DNA of 64,000 nt, from assembly GCF_002028425.1 (NCBI RefSeq), contig NZ_CP020043.1, positions 186,001 to 250,000 of the forward strand, written 5' to 3'. The notes below the pieces were generated by a model. It was not told the origin of the DNA. It was given only the letters and a program-made list of their open reading frames with translations, and searched no databases. Shown in pieces: positions 8,361 through 16,890 of this stretch (its first letter is position 1; the number at the start of each line of letters is the position of its first letter). Made by a program: the position numbers and the translations under genes. This DNA comes from Streptomyces katrae (GTDB taxonomy: Bacteria > Actinomycetota > Actinomycetes > Streptomycetales > Streptomycetaceae).

Positions 8361-9569
8361 TCACGCCGGTGCTCCCGTGGGAGCGGGGGCGGTCTCCTCG
8401 TAGCGGCCGGCGAGTCCGTGGGCGCCGAGGAACGACAGCCACCGCGAGGCCTCGCCGGGGGTCTCGGCGGCCCGGTTCAGCCCGGCGGGCAGGGCGCCGG
8501 ACAGGATCCGCGTGACCCCGTAGGCGACGGGGAGGGAGACGCAGCGGGCCATGGCGGACTCGTCCGGTCCGCCGGTGAGGTCCAGCAGCCGGGAGCCGCG
8601 CCAGCGCTCGCCCGACCTGGTGCGCAGCTCCAGGGAGACGGACAGCACGACGCGGTCGCGGTCGGCGGGGCCGGCGCGGTGGCGGGCGGCGAGCTCGTAC
8701 GCCAGGGCGCGGACGGCGTCGGGGTCGCCGGCGGAGACGGTGTCGAAGACCTCCTTCCAGGCGGTGCGCCAGCCGGAGTTGCGCAGGGTGCCGCGGACGA
8801 AGGTGTCGAGGTGCCAGTAGTACGGGATGCCGTACTGGGCGACGAAGGGGAGGCTGTCGCGGTTGGGGTAGGCCTCGAACTCCTCGCCCGCCAGGGTCAG
8901 CGGGGCCGTCGCCTCCCAGGGGCGGGGGGCGGTGACCTCGGCGCGGGCTTCGATGTAGCGGGCCGGGGCGGCGAGGGCGGCGAGGACCCCGTGCGGGGCC
9001 CAGCTGAAGCGGTAGCGGAACGGTCCGGGGACCGCCGGGAGGCCTCCGCAGTACGAGGTGAACACGGCGGTCGCCGGGGAGGGGCCGAACGCCTCGCGGG
9101 CCCGGGCGACGAGGTCGTGGGCCATGAGGTGGTCGATGCCGGGGTCGAGTCCGGCCTCGGTGAGGACGACGGTACGGGCCCGGGCGGCCGCCCGCTGCGC
9201 CTGTTCGGCCAGCTCCGGGGAGGTGTAGCTGGTGCAGGCGAAGTGGGCGCCGCGGTCGGCGGCCACGCCGAGCAGCGGGGCGTGCTCGGCAGCCGGGAGC
9301 ATGGAGACGAGGACGTCGCCCGCGCCCGTCTCCGCCGCCAGGGCGGCGGGGGTGAGCGCGCGGACCTCGGCGCGGCCCGCCAGGCCGAGGGCGGCCAGGC
9401 GGGCCGCGGCGCGCTCGGCGGTGCGGTCCCACAGGACCACCCGCCGGGCGCGCTCGCAGACGAGGGAGAGGCCGGAACGGCCGGTGGACAGGCCGGTGCC
9501 TATCCAGTGGACGGTGCCGGACGCGGGGGCCGCGGCGGGGGCGGCGGGGGCGGATAAGTCAGATGACAA
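8361..9569 (-). CDS. Saccharopine-dehydrogenase family protein (LYS9-like, NADP/glutamate-forming type)
   Basis: A 402-residue protein with an N-terminal Rossmann segment (VHWIGTGLSTGRSGLSLV) and the family motif EAGLDPGIDHLMA in the middle, typical of saccharopine reductase/LYS9-like enzymes. LYS9 forms or splits saccharopine on the aminoadipate-semialdehyde side. Translation starts at a TTG (9567-9569) preceded by AGGAGG at good spacing, and overlaps the upstream LYS1-like gene by 11 bases. In this operon the natural substrate may be an aza-saccharopine, that is, lysine joined N-N to another amino acid; this is inference. A gap of 84 bases separates it from the N-monooxygenase. Confidence 0.87.
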   Translation of the reverse strand: MSSDLSAPAAPAAAPASGTVHWIGTGLSTGRSGLSLVCERARRVVLWDRTAERAAARLAALGLAGRAEVRALTPAALAAETGAGDVLVSMLPAAEHAPLLGVAADRGAHFACTSYTSPELAEQAQRAAARARTVVLTEAGLDPGIDHLMAHDLVARAREAFGPSPATAVFTSYCGGLPAVPGPFRYRFSWAPHGVLAALAAPARYIEARAEVTAPRPWEATAPLTLAGEEFEAYPNRDSLPFVAQYGIPYYWHLDTFVRGTLRNSGWRTAWKEVFDTVSAGDPDAVRALAYELAARHRAGPADRDRVVLSVSLELRTRSGERWRGSRLLDLTGGPDESAMARCVSLPVAYGVTRILSGALPAGLNRAAETPGEASRWLSFLGAHGLAGRYEETAPAPTGAPA

Positions 9570-10629
9570 GGGGTGCCTCCTGGGTTTCGACGGCCGTCCG
9601 GTAGCGGTGCAGGGCGCGGGCCCACACGCCGTCCCACTCGGGCAGGCGCAGCAGGTGCGGGGCGAGTTCGGCGGAGAAGGCGGTGGCGGCCTCGACGGGG
9701 AGGAGCGAGGGGAGGTTGTCGATGGCGATCAGGTCGAGGGGGCGGTCGCCGTCGCGCAGGGTGCGGACGGGGGCGTCCCAGGTGGTGGTTTCGTCGTAGA
9801 CGGGCAGGACGTTGCAGTCGGAGGTGACGTCGCAGGTGACGTCGCAGACCAGGGAGAGGCGGCGGGCGCTTTCGTCCAGGTCGGCCTTGGTCAGGAAGGG
9901 CGGGACGGGGGTGGTGGTCAGGACGGTGTTGACGAGCAGGTCGTGGCCGAGGAGGGCGGCCCGGTCGAGGGCGCGGGTCTCGGGCAGGTCCCAGCGGGTG
10001 GGTTCCAGGCCGGCCTGGACGAGGGCGTCGCAGGCGCCGCGGCCGCAGCGGCCGAGGGCGCCGATGACGAGGGCGGTGGTGGTGTCGCCGGCCGTGGCGG
10101 TGGAGGCCAGGAGGGCGTCGAGGGCGGGGCGGTCGGTGGGGACCAGCGGGGTGGTGAGGGCGCGGCGGTGGTGCAGGACGGCGAGGGCGGCGCCGACGTA
10201 GCCGGCCCAGTAGCCGAAGGCGGCGACGCGGCGGCCGGAGTCGTCGGTGAGGTATTCCATGTCGAGGAGGGCGCCGCCGCCGGCGGTGAAGCGGGCCAGC
10301 AGCTCACGGGCGCCGGCCTGGCCCTTGTAGGCGTGGCCGAAGTAGATGTGCCGGTGGCGCAGGGCGGGGGCGCCGGGGCCGGCGGGGAGTTCCTTCAGGC
10401 CGAGGATGTACGCGTCGTCGGGGGCCTGCTCGTGCCAGGAGCCGGCGGGGGCGGTGGCGCAGCCGGCGGCCGTGTAGGCGGCGAGGGGGAAGGCGCGCTG
10501 CGCCGACTCCTCGACGGTGATGCGGATCCCGGCCTCGACGAGGCGGGCGGCGTCCTGCGGGGTGAGGGGGGCGCGGCGTTCCGTACGGCGGGCCTCGTGC
10601 CGCATCCAGAGGTGAGTGCTGTCTGACAT
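9559..10629 (-). CDS. Saccharopine-dehydrogenase family protein (LYS1-like, NAD/lysine-forming type)
   Basis: A 356-residue protein of the alanine dehydrogenase/saccharopine dehydrogenase (LYS1) type. The N terminus (HEARRTERRAPLTP), the LGLKELP segment and HIYFGHAYKGQ match the signature of NAD-dependent, L-lysine-forming saccharopine dehydrogenases. Such enzymes make or break the C-N bond between lysine N6 and 2-oxoglutarate. Having both a LYS1-like and a LYS9-like gene beside a lysine-based hydrazine synthetase suggests processing of a saccharopine-shaped hydrazine; a plain lysine-supply role is the alternative. It is the first gene of the third transcription unit. The ATG at 10629 is chosen; an in-frame ATG at 10656 would add nine residues. 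Confidence 0.87.
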   Translation of the reverse strand: MSDSTHLWMRHEARRTERRAPLTPQDAARLVEAGIRITVEESAQRAFPLAAYTAAGCATAPAGSWHEQAPDDAYILGLKELPAGPGAPALRHRHIYFGHAYKGQAGARELLARFTAGGGALLDMEYLTDDSGRRVAAFGYWAGYVGAALAVLHHRRALTTPLVPTDRPALDALLASTATAGDTTTALVIGALGRCGRGACDALVQAGLEPTRWDLPETRALDRAALLGHDLLVNTVLTTTPVPPFLTKADLDESARRLSLVCDVTCDVTSDCNVLPVYDETTTWDAPVRTLRDGDRPLDLIAIDNLPSLLPVEAATAFSAELAPHLLRLPEWDGVWARALHRYRTAVETQEAPLVI

Positions 10630-10718
10630 GTTTCGGTTTGTCCTGTCTGGAGGCATGGGGGTGGGTGACCCCCGGCCTGATCGCGGTGGCGGGGGCTGCG
10701 TCCTGGACGTTCTCGCGC

Positions 10719-10774
10719 GGGGGGTTGCGAAAGTCCTGCGCCGTGGGTGCCGTGCGGGACTTTCGCGACCCCCC
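10719..10774. terminator. Strong hairpin after the P450 gene
   Basis: An 18-bp stem with one mismatch (10719-10736 with 10757-10774) around a 20-base loop, at the 3' end of the P450 gene and touching its TAG stop. It separates the P450 from the saccharopine-dehydrogenase-led operon, so the latter probably has its own promoter in 10630-10718. Confidence 0.75.
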
Positions 10775-12015
10775 TAGAGGAGCGGGATCCGGGCGTTCGC
10801 CAGAGGGCGGTAGGCGGGGGTCGCTGTGGTGCTCCAGCCTGCCGCGCGCAGCTCCGCCACCACGGCGGTGGCGAGGGCCGTGGCCAGCCCCCCGCCCGGG
10901 CAGCGGTGGGCTCCCGCGCCGAAGGTGAACACGACCGGATTCACCCGGCCGGGGGAGAGTGTGTGGGGGTCGGGATTGACGGCGGGGTCGCGGTTGGCGG
11001 CGGCGAGGAGGACGAGGACCTGCTGTCCGGGCTCCACGGTGGAGCCGGCGTGGGCGAACGGTTCGGCGGCGAAGCGGCGGGTGTTCTGGACCGGCGCGTC
11101 GTACCGGACCACCTCGCGCACGAGCGCCCCGGTGTCGGGTGCGCCGGCGCCCCGGGCGAGGGCGACGAGGGTGTTGCCGATGAGGCCGGCGGTGGCGTCG
11201 TAGGTCTGGGAGAGGAACCCGATGGCGTTGGACAGCAGCGGCCCCGGATGTTCCCAGCCGGCCCGCTCGGCGGCGGCCACCAGCTCCCGCAGCAGCCCGT
11301 TCGCCCGGCCGGCGGGGGACGGGGCCGGGGACGGCATCCCCGCGTCCGGCCCGGTTCCGGCGGCGGACGCCCCGGCCCTGCCCGGGGCCGGGGCACGGCC
11401 CGCCACCGGCGCCGCGGAGGCCGAGGCGAGGGGCGGGCCCAGGAGTTCGCGGAGGCGGACGGCCGCTGCTGCCGCCGCGCGGTGGTCGTCCTGCGTCGCG
11501 GAGGCGGGGATGCAGCGGACGAAGTCGCCGATGGCGCGGGCCGCCTCGCGGTCGGCGCCGTCCGTGAGGCCCGACAGGGTGGCCACCACCCGGGCCGGGA
11601 CCCCGAACATCAGCTCCTCGTACGGGACTTCGCCGCCCCGCGCCAGCTCCTCCCGGGTGTACCGGGCGGCCAGCGCGCCGGCCTGCCCGAGGTCGGCGCG
11701 GGCCAGGGCCTCCGCCACGACCCCCTTGAGCCGGGCCGCCGCCGGACCGTCCGTCATCCGTACGAGCTCGCCGAAGACCTCCCCCGCCGCCGTCCCCGCG
11801 ATCCCGGCCGGCACCGGCTCCGCCACGGGCCGCACCCGCAGCGCGCCGCCGCCCAGCACCGCGCGCACCGCGGCCGCGTCGGCGGCCACCCACGCCCCCA
11901 GCGCCTCGTCGAAGGCGAAGGGGCGCTCGGCGACCAGGCGCGCGTAGTAGGGGTAGGGGTCCGCGAGGCGGACCGCCTCGACGGGGGTGGGCTCGACGGT
12001 GCTGGTGGCGCTCAC
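10774..12015 (-). CDS. Cytochrome P450
   Basis: A 413-residue P450. The haem loop is FGAGAHRCPGGG (axial Cys372), and an ExxR helix is seen as LVREVVRYD. The I-helix stretch reads SQTYDATAG and lacks the usual (A/G)Gx(D/E)TT proton-relay motif, so its oxygen activation may be atypical. An Ala/Pro/Gly-rich insert of about 45 residues (near 205-250) is unusual for the family. Start GTG at 12015 has AAGGAG five bases upstream. The gene lies between two strong hairpins and so looks monocistronic. It needs external ferredoxin/reductase; none is coded nearby. The substrate is not predictable, but a tailoring oxidation in the hydrazine-thiazoline pathway is likely from context. Confidence 0.9.
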   Translation of the reverse strand: MSATSTVEPTPVEAVRLADPYPYYARLVAERPFAFDEALGAWVAADAAAVRAVLGGGALRVRPVAEPVPAGIAGTAAGEVFGELVRMTDGPAAARLKGVVAEALARADLGQAGALAARYTREELARGGEVPYEELMFGVPARVVATLSGLTDGADREAARAIGDFVRCIPASATQDDHRAAAAAAVRLRELLGPPLASASAAPVAGRAPAPGRAGASAAGTGPDAGMPSPAPSPAGRANGLLRELVAAAERAGWEHPGPLLSNAIGFLSQTYDATAGLIGNTLVALARGAGAPDTGALVREVVRYDAPVQNTRRFAAEPFAHAGSTVEPGQQVLVLLAAANRDPAVNPDPHTLSPGRVNPVVFTFGAGAHRCPGGGLATALATAVVAELRAAGWSTTATPAYRPLANARIPLL

Positions 12016-12135
12016 TGTGACTCCTTGCTGAACGGTTCTGGTACGGGCTGCGCAGTGTGAAAGCGACGAACCGCGCAACCATCAATCGAGTGACCACGAC
12101 GGCGGGCGACCGACTCCGCGAGAGCGGCGCCGGTT

Positions 12136-12200
12136 TAGGCCGTCTCTTCCGGATCTCGCCTGGCCCGCGCCGCCCGGCAAGATCCGAAAGAGACGACCTA
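12136..12200. terminator. Strong hairpin after the acyl-CoA dehydrogenase gene
   Basis: A 21-bp stem with two mismatches (12136-12156 with 12180-12200) and a 23-base loop. The TAG stop of the acyl-CoA dehydrogenase gene lies inside the stem. It ends the upstream six- or seven-gene unit before the P450. Confidence 0.75.
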
Positions 12201-13397
12201 GGCGCAAAGAGGGGCCGCACGGGCCGCCCTGCGCATGTCCAGGGACCCCGCGATGGCCATCCGCAGCACCTCCGACGTGCCCTCGTAGATGCGCAGGGAG
12301 CGGATCTGCCGGTACAGCCGCTCGGTGACGGAGTCCCGGACGATCCCCGCAGCGCCCAGCAGCTGCACCGCCGAGTCCACGACCTCCTGCGCGGCCTCGG
12401 TGGCGTGGACCTTGGCGATGCTGGAGTGCCGGGCGAAGCGGCGGCTGCCCCGGTCGGTCTCCCAGGCGGCCCGGGCCACCAGCAGCGAGGCCGCGTTCAG
12501 CTGGACCTCCATGTCGGCGAGCCGGGCCTTGACCAGCTGGAGGTCGAAGAGCACCGCCCCGTACGCCTCCCGCGCCAGCACGTGCGCCAGCGCGGTGTCG
12601 AAGGCGCGCCGGGCGAACCCGAGGGCGGCCGCGCCGACCGTCGTGCGGAACCGCTCCAGCAGGTCCAGGGCGACCACGAACCCCTTCCCCGGCCGCCCGA
12701 GCACCGCGTCGGCCGGCAGCCGGCAGTCCTCGAAGGCGAGGTGGGCGAAGGAGCGCGGGGCGATCGCGTCGACCCGCTCGACCCGCAGTCCGGGCGTGGC
12801 GGCCGGCACCAGGAACGCCGACAGCCCCAGCGGGCCCGGGCCCTCCCCCGTGCGGGCGATGACCACGAACACGTCCGCGATGGTGCCGTTGGCGATCCAC
12901 GCCTTGCGGCCGCTGAGCACGTACGAGCCGTCCGGCGCGCGCACCGCTTCCAGCCCGACCGAGGCCAGGTCGGACCCGGCCTCCTTCTCGGAGACCGCGA
13001 ACGCCCCGACCAGGGTTCCGGCGGCCATCCCCGGCAGGTACCGGCGGCGCTGCGCCTCGCTGCCGAAGCGCAGCAGCGGGGTGGCGGCCAGCGCCTGGAC
13101 GGAGAACGCGAAGTCGGCCAGGTCCTCCGCGTAGGCAAGGGCCTCGCGGCGCAGGCACACGGCCCGGAAGTCGTCCACCGGGACGCCCCGCGGGTCCAGT
13201 TCGGAGAGCCAGCCCGCCGTGCCGAGGGCGCGCACGAGGCGGCGCCCGGCGTCGTCCGGGGAGAGGGCGCGGGCCTCCTCCCACAGGACGCGGTTGCTGT
13301 CGCACCAGGTCCCGGCCGCCGCGGCGAGGCGGCGGTGGGAGTCCTCGTAGAAGGGGAGCGCGAGCACCTCGGGGTCGAAGCTCGTGGTGGGTTCCAT
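12198..13397 (-). CDS. Acyl-CoA dehydrogenase family protein
   Basis: A 399-residue flavoprotein with the standard ACAD layout: an alpha-helical N domain, a middle beta domain containing AVSEKEAGSDLASV and a C-terminal helical domain ending with RIYEGTSEVLRMAIAG. Biosynthetic ACADs desaturate acyl chains on CoA or carrier proteins, or act as N-oxygenases; the substrate cannot be read here. It follows the iron-protein gene by 11 bases and is the last gene of its unit. ATG at 13397. Confidence 0.92.
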   Translation of the reverse strand: MEPTTSFDPEVLALPFYEDSHRRLAAAAGTWCDSNRVLWEEARALSPDDAGRRLVRALGTAGWLSELDPRGVPVDDFRAVCLRREALAYAEDLADFAFSVQALAATPLLRFGSEAQRRRYLPGMAAGTLVGAFAVSEKEAGSDLASVGLEAVRAPDGSYVLSGRKAWIANGTIADVFVVIARTGEGPGPLGLSAFLVPAATPGLRVERVDAIAPRSFAHLAFEDCRLPADAVLGRPGKGFVVALDLLERFRTTVGAAALGFARRAFDTALAHVLAREAYGAVLFDLQLVKARLADMEVQLNAASLLVARAAWETDRGSRRFARHSSIAKVHATEAAQEVVDSAVQLLGAAGIVRDSVTERLYRQIRSLRIYEGTSEVLRMAIAGSLDMRRAARAAPLCA

Positions 13398-13408
13398 GGT
13401 CCGGCTCC

Positions 13409-15700
13409 TCAGATGACCAGCTCGGCGGGGGCGCCCGCGTCCTCGGACGCCGCCGCGCGCACCCGCTTGACCAGGGCGTGTTCGATGAAGAAGGCGAAGG
13501 AGGCGTAGCCGCGCCAGATCCGCCGCCATTCGCGCTGGACGGCCTCCTCGCCGGAGAGGTGGCGGACCTCGTCGAGGTAGGCGACGACGATGTCGGCGGA
13601 CTGGCGGGCGTGGCCGGCGGAGAAGTTGTCGATGGACAGGTGGGCCTCTTCGTAGGAGGCGTCGAGGCCGTACCGGCGCAGCTTCTGGATCTCGTGCATC
13701 CGCAGCGCGCCGAGCCCGAACATCTCGATGCCCAGGTTATAGCCGAGGATCTCGTTGTAGAGGCTGTCGGGGAACAGCGACAGGCAGAGCTGGTGGACGG
13801 AGAAGCCGTACAGGTGGTCCGGCAGCTCGCCCTGGTGCAGGAAGGCCTCCTGCCGGATGTGCGGCAGGTCCATGTCCATGCTGGCCAGGACCTTGTGGAT
13901 GAGCGTGATGTGGTTCTTGGCCGTGTCTCCGCGGCCCATCTCGTCCGCGTAGATGGCGAAGAGCATGTCGTCGCTGCGGCGGCCGCGGCGGCCCAGGTTG
14001 CCGACGCGGTGGGCCCAGGTGCCGTCGATGAGGCTGCCGAGGGCGTACGTGGACTGCTCGAAGACCACCTCGTCGCGGGAGGGGATCTCGGTGAGCGGCT
14101 CGTACGGGTCCACGAGCTTGTCCCAGTAGATCCGTTCGACCCGCTCCAGCAGGGCCTCGGGGGTGTAGGGGAACCAGGAGGCGTCGGTGAGCAGGCCCTC
14201 GGCGCCGTGCTCGAAGAGGATCTCGGCCTCGGCGAGGCCGGCCTCGGCGCGGGCGCGGGCGAGCGGCAGGACGCTGGGGTGGTGCTCGAAGTTGACGAGC
14301 CGGTGGAAGAACCGGCGGTGGTCCTCGGGGCCTTCGGGCTCGCCCACCAGGATGTCGGCGGGGTCGGCGGCGGCGAGCCGCCCGCTCCAGACGCGGGCGG
14401 TGGCGTCCCCGGCGGTGAGGGGGGTGAGGCCGGCTCCTGCGGGCTCGCCGTCGGCGACGGCCCGGGCCCAGGCGGTGAGGACGGCGGCCTCGGTCTCGTC
14501 GAAGATGCCGAACATGGGCCCGCCGAACTTGACGGCCTTCAGGAAGCGGCAGGGGCCGCCGTCGCGGGCGGGCTTGAGCTGGCGGGAGCCGCGCAGTTCG
14601 CGGACGAAGGCGGCGGCGTCGAGGTCGCCGGTGTCGAGCCAGTCGGTGAGCCGCCGGGTGCCCAGGCGGACGGCGCCGTGCTGGCGGCCGGCGTGCGGGG
14701 CGTGCCGTTCGACGATCCGGGCGACCTTCGCGTCCAGGGACAGCCCGTCGTGCCAGGCGGCGAGTTCGGCGAGGGCGGCGGTGTGCTCGCGCTCCAGGCG
14801 CAGCAGGAGGCGTACGGCGGCCAGGGCGCGGCGGCGGTCGGCGGGGCCGGTCGGGGAGTCCTCGGTGAAGGCGAGGTAGGCGGCGAGGACGGGCCGTACG
14901 TCGCTCTCGGCGAGCATCGGCTCGGTGCCGAGGAGGAGTTCGTCGAGGCCGAGGGCGTGGGCGGCGTAGTGGACGCCGACGACCTCGGGGAGGAAGGAGG
15001 CGGGCAGCCGGGACAGGGCCAGGTGGAAGGCGCCGTGCAGGGCGGTGAGCGGGCGGGCGCCGGCCGCGTCGAGGAAGGCGGCGGACTCCACGCCGGGGAG
15101 GTGGATCCCGTGGCCGATGAGGGCCCGGCGGCGGCGGCCGAGCAGCCCGGCCTCGGAGGTGCCCTCGCCCTGGAGCAGCCAGTGCTGGCCGAAGAGGCGG
15201 CCGACGATCTCTGCGGGCTGGGTGGCGGCCTGGGAGAGGGTGTCGAGCCAGCAGCCGCCGGTCAGGGCGAGGGGGGCGCGCTGGCGCAGGACGGCGGTGC
15301 GGACCTCGGGGTCGGGGTGGGTGCGCAGCGGGCCGAGGACGGCGGCGAGTTCGGCGCGGACGGCCAGGACGTGGGCGGCGACGGCGTCCGCGTCGGCGTC
15401 GGGCCCGGGGCCGTCCGTCCGGTACTCGTCCTCTTCGTCGGCCGGGGTCAGGAAGGCGGCGAGGACGCGGCGGGCGGAGAGCAGGACGGCCTCGCTCTCC
15501 TGATCGGCGATCAGGCGGCGGAAGAGCCCGGCGGGCGGCCCGGCGGTGATCCGGGCGGCCTCGGCGGCGCCTTGCGGGGAGGCCTCGAAGGGGCCGGAGG
15601 GGAGGGAGGTGGTCAGGTCGGGGAGGGTGTAGGCGGGCGCGGGGAAGCTGCGCGCCATGTCGAGGGAGGTGTCCTCGTCGGGGGTGAGGGGCGCGCTCAT
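13409..15700 (-). CDS. Large iron-containing redox enzyme family (haem-oxygenase-like) protein
   Basis: A 763-residue protein whose C-terminal 250 residues look like the haem-oxygenase-like di-iron (HDO) fold. Helices carry candidate ligands Glu587, His597, Glu659, His687, Asp691 and His697, in the contexts YADEMGRGDTAKNH and EEAHLSIDNFSAGH. The N-terminal half (to about 400) is helical and I cannot assign it. Known HDOs perform N-oxygenation (BelK, HrmI), decarboxylation or desaturation. In a hydrazine pathway, oxidation of an N-N unit or of an acyl chain is plausible, but this is inference. The ATG at 15700 overlaps the stop of the KAS III-like gene by ATGA. Confidence 0.8.
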   Translation of the reverse strand: MSAPLTPDEDTSLDMARSFPAPAYTLPDLTTSLPSGPFEASPQGAAEAARITAGPPAGLFRRLIADQESEAVLLSARRVLAAFLTPADEEDEYRTDGPGPDADADAVAAHVLAVRAELAAVLGPLRTHPDPEVRTAVLRQRAPLALTGGCWLDTLSQAATQPAEIVGRLFGQHWLLQGEGTSEAGLLGRRRRALIGHGIHLPGVESAAFLDAAGARPLTALHGAFHLALSRLPASFLPEVVGVHYAAHALGLDELLLGTEPMLAESDVRPVLAAYLAFTEDSPTGPADRRRALAAVRLLLRLEREHTAALAELAAWHDGLSLDAKVARIVERHAPHAGRQHGAVRLGTRRLTDWLDTGDLDAAAFVRELRGSRQLKPARDGGPCRFLKAVKFGGPMFGIFDETEAAVLTAWARAVADGEPAGAGLTPLTAGDATARVWSGRLAAADPADILVGEPEGPEDHRRFFHRLVNFEHHPSVLPLARARAEAGLAEAEILFEHGAEGLLTDASWFPYTPEALLERVERIYWDKLVDPYEPLTEIPSRDEVVFEQSTYALGSLIDGTWAHRVGNLGRRGRRSDDMLFAIYADEMGRGDTAKNHITLIHKVLASMDMDLPHIRQEAFLHQGELPDHLYGFSVHQLCLSLFPDSLYNEILGYNLGIEMFGLGALRMHEIQKLRRYGLDASYEEAHLSIDNFSAGHARQSADIVVAYLDEVRHLSGEEAVQREWRRIWRGYASFAFFIEHALVKRVRAAASEDAGAPAELVI

Positions 15701-16890
15701 GCGGGGGATCCTTCGGGTGCGGCTGCGGTGGCGTCGGAGGGGGTGCCGGGCGGGATGCCGGGCGCGGTGCGGGCGGGCTCGGCGTCTGCGGTGGCGGTGG
15801 CGTCGGCTGCGGCGCCGGGCCGGGCTTTCGGGGTGCCGTCGGCGGCGGCGCCGGGCCGGGCTTCCCGGGGGTGTGCGGCCGTCGGCAGGGCGCGGAGCAG
15901 GACGGCGATCCGTACGCCCGGGACGCTCGACGCCAGCAGGTAGTGCCCGTGGGGTTTCAGGGCCCCGGCGCGGGCGCGGTCCACCAGGTTGATCAGCGGG
16001 TCGGCGGCGAAGCAGTGGCCGACGCGGGGGATGTTGTCGAGGAAGAGCTGCTCGCGGGTGAAGCCGGCCTGGCGTTCCTTGAGGACGACCAGGGGCTTGT
16101 AGAGGTTGGCGTGCAGGACGCCGAGGATGTCGCCGGTCTTCATGCCGGCCTCGTCGAGGATCTGCCGGTTGACCTCGCGGGCCAGGTCGGAGCTGATCTC
16201 GTTGGACCAGTCGAGCCCGGCCGGATCCTGGGCGCCGGCGCCCGCGACGACCTCGTAGGCGTCGGGGCCGAGCGGGTCCGCGCTGATCAGGCAGGAGGCG
16301 GCGCCGTCGCTGAAGAGGGCGAAGTTCTCCATGCGGACGGATTCGTCGGTGACCCGGTCGGCGGTGACGACCATGACCGTGCGGTGCATGCCGGAGGCCA
16401 CGTACGCCTGCGCGGTGCGGATGCCGGCGAGGAGGTTGGCGCAGCGGCCGAGGGTGAGGCCGGTGAAGGCGGCGGTGCCGAGCCCGGTGGCGGCCATGAC
16501 GTTCTCGACGAACGCGCCGTGGGTGCGGGGGCCGCCGGGGAAGCGGGTGGAGCACAGGATCAGGCAGTCCACGTCGGCGGGGGCGGCGCCCGCGCCGTCG
16601 AGGGTGGCGCGGGCGGTCTCGGCGGCAAGGGTCTCCAGGGACTTGGCCGTGCGGTGGACCGAGCCCCAGCCCCACAGTTCGGCGCGGGGCGGCATGCCGA
16701 ACCGGCGGGCCCGCTCGCGCAGGCCCTCGATGGTGGTGTGGTCGCAGCGGAGTTCGCCGAGGACGTAGCGGGGCGCGGACAGGTGGACGGCGGCGGGGGC
16801 CTGCCGGGCCCCCGGGCCGGCGGGCGCGGCGGACCCGGCGGGGGCGCCGGGCGCGGCCGGGGCGGTGGGTGTCGCGTGCGGAAGGCTCAC
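15697..16890 (-). CDS. 3-oxoacyl-ACP synthase III (FabH/KAS III)-like condensing enzyme or acyltransferase
   Basis: A 397-residue thiolase-fold protein. The nucleophile is Cys150 (TLGRCANLLAG) and the catalytic His260 lies in VLHANLY. The third catalytic position, usually Asn in GNxxAAS, is His292 (VGHCFAADPLINL), a substitution found in some KAS III homologues that transfer acyl groups rather than doing Claisen condensation. Ala/Pro/Gly-rich tails of about 35 and 60 residues flank the core. GTG start (16890) overlapping the upstream stop as GTGA. It is inferred to condense or transfer an acyl unit in the cluster pathway. Confidence 0.85.
   Translation of the reverse strand: MSLPHATPTAPAAPGAPAGSAAPAGPGARQAPAAVHLSAPRYVLGELRCDHTTIEGLRERARRFGMPPRAELWGWGSVHRTAKSLETLAAETARATLDGAGAAPADVDCLILCSTRFPGGPRTHGAFVENVMAATGLGTAAFTGLTLGRCANLLAGIRTAQAYVASGMHRTVMVVTADRVTDESVRMENFALFSDGAASCLISADPLGPDAYEVVAGAGAQDPAGLDWSNEISSDLAREVNRQILDEAGMKTGDILGVLHANLYKPLVVLKERQAGFTREQLFLDNIPRVGHCFAADPLINLVDRARAGALKPHGHYLLASSVPGVRIAVLLRALPTAAHPREARPGAAADGTPKARPGAAADATATADAEPARTAPGIPPGTPSDATAAAPEGSPA

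Noticed and set aside
8353..9432. Alternative minus-strand frame across the LYS9-like gene
   Set aside because: Arg/Pro-rich out-of-frame translation; the overlapping frame carries the saccharopine dehydrogenase motifs and a ribosome site.
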